Origin: Nostoc calcicola FACHB-3891
GTDB taxonomy: Bacteria > Cyanobacteriota > Cyanobacteriia > Cyanobacteriales > Nostocaceae
Reading direction: 5' to 3'
Length of the DNA stretch: 64,000 nt
NCBI RefSeq assembly: GCF_014697355.1
Contig: NZ_JACJRQ010000016.1
Location: 1 to 64,000, forward strand
Below the pieces are notes generated by a model, which did not search any database, was not told the DNA's origin, and worked only from the letters and a program-made list of their open reading frames with translations. Below, one piece after another: positions 25,027 to 34,580 of the stretch; position 1 is the stretch's first letter; each line of letters opens with the position of its first letter. The position numbers and the translations under genes were made by a program.

Positions 25027-26373
25027 CTAGACTGATTCATTTATGAAGTTTTGGCTGTTAAGAGTACTAGGTAAATGTATCCCCAGAAATAATATGATAG
25101 TTGCCATATAAGATATGAGAGACATCCATAAGAGTTGGTTATTGTGAAAGTACCAAGCTGTAATCGCAAAGGGGACAAAACCGAATCCAAAAGCAAATAA
25201 AACCGCGTTACGTAGAATTACACCCTCTTTTAGTCCGATGAAATAACCTTCCAGCATAAAGGCAATAGCAGTAAATCCTAAAAGAGGTAGTAACCAGATA
25301 CTATAGCTAGCAATATGTTTGTTCACCTCTGTGTGATTGGTTAACAGTCCAAATACTGCATCTGGAAACAGAATAGAGACTGCGGCAAAAGCTAGTGCAA
25401 TGAATAAACTGGTTAATATGGAAACAGTTAGCAGTAAAGTCATCTGTTGTTTAGCCCCTTGCCCGTAAAAGTTTCCAGTCAATGTTTCCGTTGTCATTCC
25501 TACACCTTGAACTGTGAATTGGCTCAAGAGAGCAATCTGTAAAAGTAAACCGTTTTCTGCTAGAGTTGCCGTTCCTATGGCCGCACTGATGTTAGTAAAG
25601 ATAGCGTAAGTAGAACTTAAAACTAAGAACCGGATGAAAATATTACTTTTGAGTACGACAATCTCTTTAAGGGCTATCCAATCAAAAACTTCTTTCAAAA
25701 TGGCTGGTAAACTTTTCCAAGAAATACTGAAGCCAACACAAATTAAACCAGCTATTAGCGCTAGATATTGACTGATAGCTGTTGCCAATCCGACGCCCAT
25801 ACTGTCCCAACCTAATATCGAGATTACTACATAATCCAGCACTATATTAGAACCATTACCGATGAGAGATATTAGTAGTACGATATTATTCATCTCTTGT
25901 CCCATAAACCAACCAATCAAAACAATGTTGAGCAAGACAGCAGGCGCTCCCCAAATCCTGGCGTAGAAATAATCAATTCCAGAGCTTTCAATTTCTGAAG
26001 AGCCACTGAGAATAGTAAATCCAAATTTTTGTAATGGGTATTGTAGTAACAAAATTAGTAACCCAATTCCCAAGGCAATTAAAGCACTTCGGATTCCTAC
26101 TAAAAGTACTGTTTTTGGGTCATCAAATCCAACCGCTTGTGCAGTCAGGGCATTGACACTGGCGCGTAAAAATTTTAATACACGGTAAAGATAGTCAAAG
26201 AGGATAGTTGCCAAGATAACTCCCGCCAGGTGACGAATATCTGCCAAATGCCCTAGAAATGCAATATCAACTATACCTGCTAAAGGGATCATCATATTGG
26301 CAAGTACACTTGTGCTTGCCAGTTTATAAAAACGCGGCAATAGGTTGTACTCAGTTGGAATCGTAAACGTCAT
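25027..26373 (-). CDS. MATE-family efflux transporter
   Basis: A 448-aa polytopic membrane protein with 12 predicted helices in two six-helix halves, as in MATE (DinF-like) transporters that export organic cations or metabolites by Na+ or H+ antiport. Family-like segments include the N-terminal LASTSVLANMMIPLAGIVDI with AFLGHL, the paired NALTAQAVGFDD, and FMGQEMNNIVLLISLIGNGS. The start ATG (MTFTIPTEYN) precedes the first helix. The substrate is not deducible. A long, repeat-filled gap lies upstream. Confidence 0.88.
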   Translation of the reverse strand: MTFTIPTEYNLLPRFYKLASTSVLANMMIPLAGIVDIAFLGHLADIRHLAGVILATILFDYLYRVLKFLRASVNALTAQAVGFDDPKTVLLVGIRSALIALGIGLLILLLQYPLQKFGFTILSGSSEIESSGIDYFYARIWGAPAVLLNIVLIGWFMGQEMNNIVLLISLIGNGSNIVLDYVVISILGWDSMGVGLATAISQYLALIAGLICVGFSISWKSLPAILKEVFDWIALKEIVVLKSNIFIRFLVLSSTYAIFTNISAAIGTATLAENGLLLQIALLSQFTVQGVGMTTETLTGNFYGQGAKQQMTLLLTVSILTSLFIALAFAAVSILFPDAVFGLLTNHTEVNKHIASYSIWLLPLLGFTAIAFMLEGYFIGLKEGVILRNAVLFAFGFGFVPFAITAWYFHNNQLLWMSLISYMATIILFLGIHLPSTLNSQNFINESV

Positions 26374-26651
26374 AAATTGCCTCGTTTCATATCATCTGTA
26401 AGGATTTCAGTGGCAAAACTTGGATAATCAATTGTGACGGAAAATAAATATTTATCATTTTTTAGACAAATTTAAAAAATGATAAATATTTATTATATAT
26501 AAAGTACTCTATAGCACTTAAATTTACATATTTATTGGCGATGCCTGCGGTATACGTGGCGTCACTTTTGAAGACAAAGTTTCATTATTTGAAAACCTAA
26601 AAATTTCTGATGCTTTTGGTCAATTTACGAAGGGTTTTACCCCTTACCCTT

Positions 26652-26886
26652 AGAGGGTGTTTGAAAAGTGGTCGGCTGTAATTTTAAGCACTTCTAGATC
26701 CCCCCTAACCCCCCTTAAAAAGGGGTGAACCGGAATCAAAGTCCCCCTTTTTAAGGGGAGCCAGTGCGGTGTTGGGGGTTTCCCCCATGAGCAACTGGCG
26801 TGGTTTCCCACATGATCAACTGGCGTGGATTTAGGGGGATCTAAAACGTTTTGCTACCGACCAGAGGACTTTTAAAACATCTTCTT
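26652..26886. mobile_element. Foldback/MITE-like element
   Basis: The inner arms TAGATCCCCCTAA (26695) and TTAGGGGGATCTA (to 26843) are perfect inverted repeats. Outside them the flanks are also imperfectly inverted: GTGTTTGAAAAGT, GGTCGGC on the left against CCGACCAG, ACTTTTAAAACATC on the right. Inside are further C-run/G-run hairpins and a duplicated GCAACTGGCGTGG. No clear target duplication was found. Confidence 0.55.
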
Positions 26887-27058
26887 AAAAGCTTGACTTT
26901 GCGTTGTCTACACGCCCTAGAATAAATTACTTGTTCATATGCCAAGTGCATTTTAACCGATTTGGGATATGAACAAAATGGGGCTGAGGGTTATGACCCC
27001 ATATTAGAGCAGTTTTCATCTATTTGAACCACATCTGTCGTAGGGGCACAGCAATGCT

Positions 27059-27264
27059 CAGGGGTGTCAACTTAACGTGAAACCCTTGTGAAGACGTGAT
27101 ATTGAGTTCATTCACTTACGGTTAATCACCGTGTTACCCCACCCTAACCCTCCCCGATGTAAAGGTGAGGGAACTAAATTTCTTTTTCCCCCCAATATAT
27201 CGGGGGGATTAAGGGGGGTAAAACGTATGTGAGACTAGGGTTTGAGCTTAAGTTGACACCTATG
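27059..27264. mobile_element. 206-bp miniature element with terminal inverted repeats and 9-bp target duplication
   Basis: Left end CAGGGGTGTCAACTTAA and right end TTAAGTTGACACCTATG form a 17-bp inverted repeat with two mismatches. AGCAATGCT occurs immediately on both sides (27050-27058 and 27265-27273). Removing the element and one AGCAATGCT rejoins a member of the GTAGGGGC palindrome family. A right-half copy lies at 157-268. It is non-coding, so it presumably moves with a transposase supplied elsewhere. Confidence 0.78.
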
Positions 27265-27594
27265 AGCAATGCTGTGCCCTTACCGCGTGGTCTATTTACC
27301 TGAAAATAGCTGTAATTCGCCAACAACATCATTTATTTATGGGGTTTCCCTTTTATTCTCTGGAAGTCCCCTAGATGCTCGTACATCTTTGCAGTGGTGG
27401 AACTTATTAATGTCTAGAAAAATGTTTGTACATGAAGCAACAGGTGACGAAAAACCAGCAAGGGCGGTAATACTACTACTCTACAAAGACGTGAAGACCG
27501 ATCCAGCTAAGGGCTTACCTGTTTTTACAATATCTTTATCAGAGAATATTGCTCTGTGTGCCTTGTCCCCCTAAAGTGGTTTATCGAATAGCTT

Positions 27595-30213
27595 ATGCAA
27601 CCTACTAATCCAAACCAATTTACGGAAAAAGCCTGGGAAGCGATCGCCCACACGCCGGATATTGTCAAGCAATATCAACAACAGCAAATTGAAAGCGAAC
27701 ATTTGATGAAAGCACTGCTAGAACAAGATGGACTAACCAGCAGTGTTTTGACGAAAGCCAGTGTTAACTTGCAAAAACTCCGCGATCGCACCGATAATTT
27801 TATCCAACGTCAGCCGAAAGTCTCTGGTAACAGCACTTCCGTATACTTAGGACGCAGCTTGGATACACTCCTAGATCGCGCAGACGGTTATCGCCAGGAA
27901 TTTCAAGACGAATATATTTCAATTGAACATTTATTGCTGGCTTATGCTAAAGACGACCGCTTTGGCAAAGGTTTATTTCAAGAATTCGGTTTAGACGAAA
28001 AGAAACTAAAAAATATTATTAAACAAATTCGTGGGAGCCAAAAAGTGACCGACCAAAATCCAGAAGGCAAATATGACGCACTGGAAAAATATGGGCGTGA
28101 CCTCACGGAAGCAGCCCGTAAAGGTCAACTCGATCCAGTGATTGGGCGGGATGACGAAATTCGTCGGACTGTGCAAATTCTCTCTCGCCGGACTAAGAAT
28201 AACCCTGTATTAATAGGCGAACCAGGTGTTGGTAAAACTGCGATCGCTGAAGGATTAGCACAGCGCATTATCGCTGGTGATGTTCCCCAATCCCTCAAAG
28301 ACCGCAAGTTAATTGCTTTAGATATGGGTGCTTTAATTGCGGGGGCAAAATTTCGAGGTGAATTTGAAGAACGTCTAAAAGCAGTATTAAAAGAAGTTAC
28401 CGAATCTGGTGGGAATATTGTTTTATTTATTGATGAAATTCACACCGTTGTCGGCGCTGGTGCTACCCAAGGCGCGATGGATGCTGGTAACTTGTTAAAA
28501 CCAATGTTGGCGCGGGGTGAATTGCGCTGTATTGGGGCGACAACTTTGGATGAATATCGCAAATATATCGAAAAAGATGCCGCACTAGAAAGACGTTTCC
28601 AGCAAGTTTATGTGGATCAGCCCAGTGTTGAAGATAGTATTTCGATTTTGCGCGGCTTGAGAGAACGTTATGAAAACCACCACGGGGTGAAGATTTCCGA
28701 TAGCGCTTTAGTTGCAGCGGCGATATTATCAAGTCGTTATATTAGCGATCGCTTTTTACCAGATAAAGCCATTGACTTAGTAGATGAAGCCGCTGCTAGA
28801 TTAAAAATGGAGATTACCTCCAAACCAGAAGAACTCGACGAAATTGACCGCAAGATTCTGCAATTGGAAATGGAGAAGTTATCGCTCCAAAAAGAAAGTG
28901 ATGCCGCTTCTCGTGAACGTCTCGAAAGACTAGAAAAAGAAATTGCTGACCTCAAAGAAGAACAAAGTACTCTCAACGCCCAATGGCAATCTGAAAAAGA
29001 TATTATTGACAAAATTCAGTCCGTTAAAAAAGAAATTGAAGGGGTGAATTTGAAGATTCAGCAAGCAGAACGCGACTACGATCTCAATCGGGCTGCTGAG
29101 TTAAAATATGGAAAATTAACTGATTTACATCGCCAATTAGAAGCAGTAGAAAGCGAATTAGCAAACGCCCAAAGAAGCGGCAAATCTCTGTTGCGCGAGG
29201 AAGTTACCGAAGCTGACATTGCCGAAATTATTTCTAAATGGACAGGAATTCCCATTAGCAAGTTAGTGGAATCAGAGAAAGAAAAACTGTTGCATTTAGA
29301 AGATGAATTACACCGCCGCGTGGTTGGACAAGAAGAAGCAGTCACAGCTGTAGCCGATGCAATTCAGCGATCGCGTGCTGGATTAGCCGATCCCAATCGC
29401 CCCATCGCTAGCTTTATTTTCCTGGGACCCACGGGTGTAGGTAAAACCGAATTAGCAAAAGCTTTGGCGGCCTATATGTTCGACACTGAAGAAGCACTGG
29501 TGCGAATCGATATGTCGGAATATATGGAGAAACACGCCGTCTCAAGGCTGATCGGTGCGCCTCCAGGATATGTAGGTTATGAAGAAGGGGGACAACTAAC
29601 CGAAGCGATTCGTCGTCGTCCTTATGCAGTGATTCTCTTTGATGAAATCGAGAAAGCACACCCCGATGTATTCAATATCTTCCTGCAAATTCTTGATGAT
29701 GGTCGTGTCACTGATGCCCAAGGTCATAAAGTGGACTTCAAGAACGCTATTATCATCATGACCAGCAACATCGGTTCTCAGTACATTCTCGATATTGCCG
29801 GCGATAACGCACACTATGACGAAATGCGCCGTCGAGTGATGGAGGCGATGCGAAATAGCTTCCGTCCAGAATTCCTCAATCGGATTGACGAAATCATCAT
29901 CTTCCACGGTTTGAATAAAAAGGAATTGCGCCAAATTGTGCAATTGCAAGTGGAAAGACTACGGAAAAGACTTGGCGATCGCAAGATTTCTCTCAAACTC
30001 TCCGATGTTGCTCTTGACTTTTTAGCTGAAGTGGGATATGACCCCGTATATGGGGCGCGTCCACTAAAACGAGCGATTCAGCGGGAGTTAGAAACCCAAA
30101 TTGCCAAAGCCATACTACGCGGGGAATTCAACGACGGTGACACCATCTTTGTCGATGTGCAAAATGAACGTCTTTCCTTTAGTCGTTTACCAGTTGAGGT
30201 ATTTACTGGCTGA
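27595..30213 (+). CDS. clpB: ATP-dependent chaperone ClpB
   Basis: ClpB disaggregase, 872 aa, a hexameric AAA+ protein that works with DnaK to rescue aggregated proteins. The N-domain double repeat is at about 1-150 ([20 protein letters not shown]). AAA-1 has Walker [16 protein letters not shown] and Walker [15 protein letters not shown]. The coiled-coil middle domain spans about 400-530 ([20 protein letters not shown]). AAA-2 has [15 protein letters not shown] and [14 protein letters not shown], with arginine finger region [10 protein letters not shown]. The full length and M-domain separate it from ClpC/ClpA. The ATG start is preceded by an AT-rich leader. A terminator lies at 30433. Confidence 0.97.
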   Translation: MQPTNPNQFTEKAWEAIAHTPDIVKQYQQQQIESEHLMKALLEQDGLTSSVLTKASVNLQKLRDRTDNFIQRQPKVSGNSTSVYLGRSLDTLLDRADGYRQEFQDEYISIEHLLLAYAKDDRFGKGLFQEFGLDEKKLKNIIKQIRGSQKVTDQNPEGKYDALEKYGRDLTEAARKGQLDPVIGRDDEIRRTVQILSRRTKNNPVLIGEPGVGKTAIAEGLAQRIIAGDVPQSLKDRKLIALDMGALIAGAKFRGEFEERLKAVLKEVTESGGNIVLFIDEIHTVVGAGATQGAMDAGNLLKPMLARGELRCIGATTLDEYRKYIEKDAALERRFQQVYVDQPSVEDSISILRGLRERYENHHGVKISDSALVAAAILSSRYISDRFLPDKAIDLVDEAAARLKMEITSKPEELDEIDRKILQLEMEKLSLQKESDAASRERLERLEKEIADLKEEQSTLNAQWQSEKDIIDKIQSVKKEIEGVNLKIQQAERDYDLNRAAELKYGKLTDLHRQLEAVESELANAQRSGKSLLREEVTEADIAEIISKWTGIPISKLVESEKEKLLHLEDELHRRVVGQEEAVTAVADAIQRSRAGLADPNRPIASFIFLGPTGVGKTELAKALAAYMFDTEEALVRIDMSEYMEKHAVSRLIGAPPGYVGYEEGGQLTEAIRRRPYAVILFDEIEKAHPDVFNIFLQILDDGRVTDAQGHKVDFKNAIIIMTSNIGSQYILDIAGDNAHYDEMRRRVMEAMRNSFRPEFLNRIDEIIIFHGLNKKELRQIVQLQVERLRKRLGDRKISLKLSDVALDFLAEVGYDPVYGARPLKRAIQRELETQIAKAILRGEFNDGDTIFVDVQNERLSFSRLPVEVFTG

Positions 30214-30234
30214 TACGATTTTGGATTTTAGATT

Positions 30235-30396
30235 TTAACGTGAGTTCGATGAACCTCTCCCCAACCCCTCTCCGGCTCGGAGAGGGGCAGAAATATTTTT
30301 AGTTTCCAACAACAAAAAAATTAGGGTTTCAAAGCCTCTCTCCCTGTGGGGGAGAGGTTTGGAGAGGGGTTTTTAGAGCCGTCGAACTCACGTTAA
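30235..30396. mobile_element. 162-bp MITE-like element with TTAACGTGAGTTCGA ends
   Basis: Perfect 15-bp terminal inverted repeats (TTAACGTGAGTTCGA at 30235; TCGAACTCACGTTAA to 30396). The flanks share ATTTTAGATT (30225-30234 and 30397-30406), a 10-bp candidate target duplication extendable to 12 bp by ambiguity with the element end. The interior contains CCTCTCCCCAACCCCTCTCC and its inverted GGAGAGGTTTGGAGAGGGG. It sits 22 bp past the clpB stop. Confidence 0.75.
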
Positions 30397-30432
30397 ATTT
30401 TAGATTTTGGATTGTCAAAGAGTGTCCAATGC

Positions 30433-30472
30433 AAAAACGCAAAGTTAAGCTAGAGCTTCTTTGCGTTTTTTT
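30433..30472 (+). terminator. Terminator downstream of clpB
   Basis: Stem AAAACGCAAAG / CTTTGCGTTTT with a loop containing AAGCTAGAGCTT, itself able to pair, followed by T residues. It is separated from the clpB stop by the 162-bp inserted element, which has pushed it about 220 bp downstream. Confidence 0.8.
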
Positions 30473-30513
30473 GTGAAATATTTTTTACAAAAGACAAAAG
30501 ACTAATGACTAAT

Positions 30514-30638
30514 CAATACGGTTCGGATAAGCAGTATGAACTTCCCTTGTGGTCTGGGAAAAGGTTAAGGGGTAAGGGGTAAAGGATGTATTTGAAACCT
30601 TTCCCCTTTCCCCTTTCTCCTTTAACCTAACCGTATTG
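30514..30638. mobile_element. 125-bp CAATAC miniature element, copy 1
   Basis: Begins CAATACGGTTCGGATAAG and ends TTAACCTAACCGTATTG. Perfect 10-bp direct repeats AATGACTAAT lie at 30504-30513 and 30639-30648. The interior has a G/A-rich arm (AAGGTTAAGGGGTAAGGGG) and a C/T-rich arm (CCTTTCCCCTTTCCCC) able to fold back. It is nearly identical to 39800-39924. Confidence 0.88.
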
Positions 30639-30698
30639 AATGACTAATAACTAATGACACTCTCAAGTAAAAAATGTACAATTTGGCTGTATATTTGC

Positions 30699-31256
30699 TT
30701 ATTGGTCTTTACAAAGCACTTGTCGCATTTTACGCATATTCGCTGGTAACTCTAAGTTCATTGCTTGTTGAATGAAAATTGATGGAATTGGGATATTAGG
30801 CGTAGCTTGCACAGTATAAGCGAGTAAGGTGCCATTACCGCAATCTTTGAGTTCTAAACGAGCGTTAAAGTCCTCAAAAGTCCCTTTTTCCATGCGAAAT
30901 TGGATTTGTTGCCCCAGCACTTCTACAACATTCAGGTAAATTTCCACTTGAGCAGTGAAAAAGAAGAAAGCTTTTTGTGCTGCTTGATACAAGCGTTTGA
31001 CTTCACCTCTATGTACTACCTCGCTCTTGGTGATATCGGGAAAATATTGCACCCAGCGGGGGTAATCGGTTAATTGCTGCCAGACTTGCGATCGCACCAT
31101 CGGCAAATACATCCAAGCTGTGACAGCCCCACCACAGGCTTTGTGCGATCGCGTTTCTACTAAAATTTCACCCTCTACCAGCAACCTTTGCTTGTCTTGA
31201 CTCCAAGCCATATTTGAACCTGCAATAATTGAGTTTAAAATATCAGACGCAGACAT
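30699..31256 (-). CDS. SRPBCC-family (START-like) lipid/cofactor-binding protein
   Basis: A 185-aa protein of the SRPBCC/polyketide-cyclase (COQ10-like) fold, which binds a hydrophobic ligand in a deep cavity. Matching features: WMYLPMVRSQVWQQLTDYPR near residue 45, the PDITKSEVVHRGEVKRLYQA strand region, YLNVVEVLGQQIQFRMEKG, and the C-terminal helix QQAMNLELPANMRKMRQVL. Cyanobacteria have several such proteins of unknown ligand. ATG start at 31256 (MSASDILNSI). It stands alone between repeat-rich gaps. Confidence 0.8.
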   Translation of the reverse strand: MSASDILNSIIAGSNMAWSQDKQRLLVEGEILVETRSHKACGGAVTAWMYLPMVRSQVWQQLTDYPRWVQYFPDITKSEVVHRGEVKRLYQAAQKAFFFFTAQVEIYLNVVEVLGQQIQFRMEKGTFEDFNARLELKDCGNGTLLAYTVQATPNIPIPSIFIQQAMNLELPANMRKMRQVLCKDQ

Positions 31257-31723
31257 AATGATTTCAGTGACCCCTCAGCTCATCCACCTAACAACCTTAA
31301 ACTACAAGCTATCAAAATTTAATTTAGCTCCAACCCACTAAATTTTAGTTCCAGTTTAGTACTTGTTTTTTCCGGAAACAGTAATTTTTTGATAATTATT
31401 TCAGTCAGTTTACTAGGAAAACTGTATTTCCGATCACAATTAACACAATCAACACTTAAGTAAAAGTTTATCAAAGCAATACTCGTAAATAAAAAATGAA
31501 GTTTTTAACAGCTAAAATGGCACAAATACCACCTAATATCAAGCAGCAGAAACAATTCTAGAAATTTTCCCAGTATAAATTTTCGTCCACCTTTGTCTAC
31601 TGATGGTAGTCAGCGTCTGCTAATTTCTGCGTGTTATTTCTGATGAAACTGCAACTTCATTGGATCTTAATACCTGAATGTCAACACTAAGTGTAATGTC
31701 TGTTGAGTCGAGAGGAAAACTAA
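31257..31723. other. Intergenic region, no supported gene
   Basis: AT-rich and shared by a divergent pair (SRPBCC gene leftwards, small membrane gene rightwards), so it should contain two promoters. There is a clear Shine-Dalgarno-like GAGAGGAAAAC just before the GTG at 31724. No repeat was recognised. Confidence 0.5.
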
Positions 31724-31918
31724 GTGAGTCAATCTTCTTTAAATCGTAGATTAATCCAGATTTTCGGTATCCTTCTGGGTATGAGCGTAGCTGTCTGGGT
31801 ACTCAGAGGCTTTGGGATTCTGACTTTTATTCCGGGTGGAATTATTTGGCTACTCTTACTGGGGGCGATCGCGATCGGGATTATTAGTTATGCTCAAAGA
31901 ACTTGGTGGCGTTTTTAA
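31724..31918 (+). CDS. Small membrane protein, conserved hypothetical
   Basis: A 64-aa protein starting at GTG, with a good GAGGAAAAC ribosome site 6-14 bp upstream. Two hydrophobic segments form a helical hairpin (IFGILLGMSVAVWVLRGFGI and GGIIWLLLLGAIAIGIISYA), followed by a short basic aromatic tail (QRTWWRF). Proteins of this length and pattern are widespread in cyanobacteria without known function. The next gene, scpA, is 160 bp downstream on the same strand across a GGGCATTGG/CCCTGCTCC repeat block. Confidence 0.7.
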   Translation: MSQSSLNRRLIQIFGILLGMSVAVWVLRGFGILTFIPGGIIWLLLLGAIAIGIISYAQRTWWRF

Positions 31919-32077
31919 TCATTGGGCATGGGGCATTGGAAGAAGCAGGGGGGCAGGGGGCAGGGGGCAGAGGGGAAGATTTTCTCCCCTGCTCCCTGCT
32001 CCCTGCTCCCTCATCTCCCCACTCCCTCTGTTATCTTTAGATTTTTCAACTCTGATTAATTAACTTAGTACCTGCGG

Positions 32078-32923
32078 ATGGAAGCTTCCGAGCTGTTAGA
32101 AACAATTACACTGCTGATTCATCAAGCCGAGCAGGGGGAAATTGACCCTTGGGATGTCAAAGTCATTGAGGTGATTGACCGTTACTTAGAACTAATGGCA
32201 CCACAAACAATAGGAAAAGGCTATGAAACAGATTTGTCTCAATCTGGACAAGCCTTTTTATCAGCATCAATGCTGGTGTTATTCAAGGCAAATACTTTAA
32301 TGCAATTGTCAATAGTAGAAGATACACACGATGGTGTAGTAGATGATGCTCTATTGCTAGATGAAGACGGTGTATCACATCACGGTCATCGCCTACCATT
32401 AGAACGGCAATTGCGTCGTCGTCCGGCGGCAATGCCACCGCCAAAACGCCGAGTAACTCTGCAAGAGTTAATCGAGCAATTACAAATTATGGCGAACCAG
32501 CTCAAATTTGTAGAGAAAACCAGCAAACCTATCCGTCCCAGGCGTCAGCCTAGCATCCAAAGTATGCGGCAGGCTCTGGAGTTAGCTCACCAGGAAAATC
32601 TGACAGAAGTAGCAAAAGAACTAGAGCAGGTGTTGAAATTATCGGCAAAAGAGCTATCTTTAGGACAAAATTGGTTGAATTTGGAAGAACTTGTGCAGTT
32701 GTGGACTCAAACAAAACAATCGTCTCAAAACGGTTCTGGACACGACTCTGAACACAGCCATCTAGTTAGCGTTTTCTGGGCACTATTACTACTATCGGCT
32801 CAATCCAAAGTAGAGCTATTTCAAGAGGAATTTTACAATGAAATTAAAGTTCGCTTACTTACAGATTCAATTAACAATTCCCAACCCTGTGAGCATCCAA
32901 TCAACTCAGGAAGCCAAAACTAG
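32078..32923 (+). CDS. scpA: Segregation and condensation protein A
   Basis: ScpA kleisin (281 aa), which bridges SMC heads with ScpB in chromosome condensation. The N-terminal domain is typical: LLETITLLIHQAEQGEIDPW, DVKVIEVIDRYLELM, and the helix AFLSASMLVLFKANTLM. The middle has RRRPAAMPPPKRRVTLQELI with IEQLQIMA, and the C-terminal winged-helix part is HLVSVFWALLLLSAQSKVEL. The acidic loop and middle linker are longer than in Bacillus ScpA, as in other cyanobacteria. No scpB or smc lies in the window. ATG start. Confidence 0.9.
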   Translation: MEASELLETITLLIHQAEQGEIDPWDVKVIEVIDRYLELMAPQTIGKGYETDLSQSGQAFLSASMLVLFKANTLMQLSIVEDTHDGVVDDALLLDEDGVSHHGHRLPLERQLRRRPAAMPPPKRRVTLQELIEQLQIMANQLKFVEKTSKPIRPRRQPSIQSMRQALELAHQENLTEVAKELEQVLKLSAKELSLGQNWLNLEELVQLWTQTKQSSQNGSGHDSEHSHLVSVFWALLLLSAQSKVELFQEEFYNEIKVRLLTDSINNSQPCEHPINSGSQN

Positions 32924-33040
32924 CTCTACAGATAATTGACAGATTTTTGCTTGCGCCTCAAAATCCGAGTAAATTGAAAAGATAAGCGATCGCTTGTCAT
33001 CTAAGTGTACCTATGGTTGCAATAACCACTAAATTACTGT

Positions 33041-33064
33041 TATCCCTGTTTGGAGGGATATTTT
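33041..33064 (+). terminator. Possible terminator between scpA and the nucleotide-sugar gene
   Basis: Stem TATCCCT / AGGGATA with a six-base loop followed by TTTT. It is short and weak. Confidence 0.45.
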
Positions 33065-33139
33065 AAAGCAGAAATAAAACTGATGATTAAGTATCACTCA
33101 ATGAAAGTAAACTGGCTTGTGGTTGAGGAATAAACTTTT

Positions 33140-34309
33140 ATGAAAGCGATGATTCTCGCGGCTGGCAAGGGTACTCGCGTGCGTCCAATTACGTACACTA
33201 TGCCCAAACCGATGATGCCCATCCTGCAAAAGCCAGTGATGGAGTTTTTGCTGGAACTGTTACGCCAACATGGATTTGACCAGATTCTTGTCAACGTTAG
33301 TCATTTAGCTGAGGAAATAGAAAACTATTTCCGTGACGGTCAGCGGTTTGGTGTACAAATTGCCTATTCTTTTGAAGGTAAAATAGACGACGACGGTAAA
33401 CTCGTCGGTGAAGCCATTGGTTCTGCTGGAGGAATGCGGCGCATTCAAGACTTTTCACCGTTTTTTGATGATACTTTTGTCGTGTTGTGCGGTGATGCTT
33501 TGATTGACCTAGATTTAACTGCCGCAGTTAAATGGCATAGAGATCAAGGGTCGATCGCTACTATTATTACGAAATCTGTGCCCAAGGAAGAGGTTTCTAG
33601 TTACGGCGTAGTTGTTACCGACGAAGATGGTCGCGTTAAAGCTTTCCAAGAAAAACCTTCAACTGAAGAAGCCCTCAGTACTAACATCAACACTGGTATT
33701 TATATCTTTGAACCAGAGGTATTCAATTATATTCCCTCTGGCGTGGAATACGACATTGGTAGCCAATTGTTCCCCAAACTAGTGGAAATAAAAGCTCCTT
33801 TTTATGCCATCCCTATGGACTTTGAATGGGTAGATATTGGTAAAGTACCAGACTATTGGCGGGCGATTCGTGGTGTACTGCTGGGTGAAATCAAAAATGT
33901 GCAAATTCCTGGTCATGAAGTCGCCCCTGGAATCTACACTGGCTTAAATGTTGCCGTCAATTGGGACAAAGTGGATATCACAGGCCCTGTTTACATTGGT
34001 GGGATGACAAGAATAGAAGACGGAGCTAAAATCGTCGGTCCAGCGATGATTGGCCCCAATTGTTGGATATGTAGTGGCGCAACGGTAGAAAATAGCGTGA
34101 TTTTTGAATGGTCACGCCTCGGCCCGGGAGTCCGTTTAGTGGATAAGCTGGTGTTTGGACGTTATTGCGTTGATAAAACTGGCGCTGCAATAGATGTTCA
34201 AGCCGCAGCTTTAGACTGGCTGATTACCGATGCTCGTCAGACAGTACCATCCCATACCCCTGTTGAACGACAAGCAATAGAAGAATTGCTGGGGACAAGC
34301 GTGAATTAA
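33140..34309 (+). CDS. NDP-sugar synthase (mannose-1-phosphate guanylyltransferase-like)
   Basis: A 389-aa sugar-nucleotide pyrophosphorylase. The nucleotidyltransferase domain (about 1-235) begins with MKAMILAAGKGTRVRPITYT (signature loop; KPMMPILQKPVMEFLLELL) and has VVLCGDALIDLDL (metal-binding GD) and FEWVDIGKVPDYWRA. A C-terminal hexapeptide/left-handed beta-helix domain follows (VYIGGMTRIEDGAKIVGPAM, CWICSGATVENSVIF). The architecture fits GDP-mannose or glucose-1-phosphate transferases of polysaccharide synthesis; the nucleotide and sugar cannot be assigned. The downstream 265 bp is a tandem-repeat array. Confidence 0.85.
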   Translation: MKAMILAAGKGTRVRPITYTMPKPMMPILQKPVMEFLLELLRQHGFDQILVNVSHLAEEIENYFRDGQRFGVQIAYSFEGKIDDDGKLVGEAIGSAGGMRRIQDFSPFFDDTFVVLCGDALIDLDLTAAVKWHRDQGSIATIITKSVPKEEVSSYGVVVTDEDGRVKAFQEKPSTEEALSTNINTGIYIFEPEVFNYIPSGVEYDIGSQLFPKLVEIKAPFYAIPMDFEWVDIGKVPDYWRAIRGVLLGEIKNVQIPGHEVAPGIYTGLNVAVNWDKVDITGPVYIGGMTRIEDGAKIVGPAMIGPNCWICSGATVENSVIFEWSRLGPGVRLVDKLVFGRYCVDKTGAAIDVQAAALDWLITDARQTVPSHTPVERQAIEELLGTSVN

Positions 34310-34316
34310 AATGAAA

Positions 34317-34580
34317 AGTTAGGAGTTAGGAGTGAGGAATAAAGTTAGGAGTTAGGAGTTAGGAGTGAGGAATAAAGTTAGGAGTTAGGAGTTAGGAGTG
34401 AGGAATAAAGTTAGGAGTTAGGAGTTATGATTTTTATTCCTAACTCTTAACTCTTTAAAAGTGAGGAGTTCGGAGCTATGATTTTTATTCTTAACTCCTA
34501 ACTCCTAACTCCTAACTCTCAACTCCTAACTCCTAACTCTCAACTCTTAACTCCTAACTCCTAACTCCTAACTCCTAACT
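34317..34580. repeat. AGTTAGG / CCTAACT heptad repeat array, foldback
   Basis: The left half consists of AGTTAGGAGTTAGGAGTGAGG units (period 7 with interruptions GAATAA). The right half is the inverse CTCCTAACTCCTAACT. Left and right halves can pair into a very long hairpin. The right end overlaps the last serine codon and TAG stop of speA. This resembles the short tandemly repeated repetitive (STRR) sequences known from heterocystous cyanobacteria. Confidence 0.9.

Larger units (their letters stand above)
26374..27594. other. 1.2-kb gene-free stretch filled with repeat elements
   Basis: Contains, in order: the inverted-repeat element at 26652-26886, a split palindrome (27040-27058 and 27274-27283), and the 206-bp element at 27059-27264. 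An open frame at 27269-27574 begins inside the palindrome and shows no protein family features. The last 20-80 bp must include the clpB promoter and leader; no CIRCE-type inverted repeat was seen there. Confidence 0.6.

Noticed and set aside
27269-27574. 101-codon plus-strand frame before clpB
   Set aside because: The start lies inside a split palindrome. No recognisable domain; probably a chance frame, although a decayed gene cannot be excluded.
34317-34580. Possible CRISPR-like array
   Set aside because: The units are 7 bp and contiguous with no unique spacers, and the two halves are inverted. This is a tandem-repeat foldback, not a CRISPR array. No cas genes are present.
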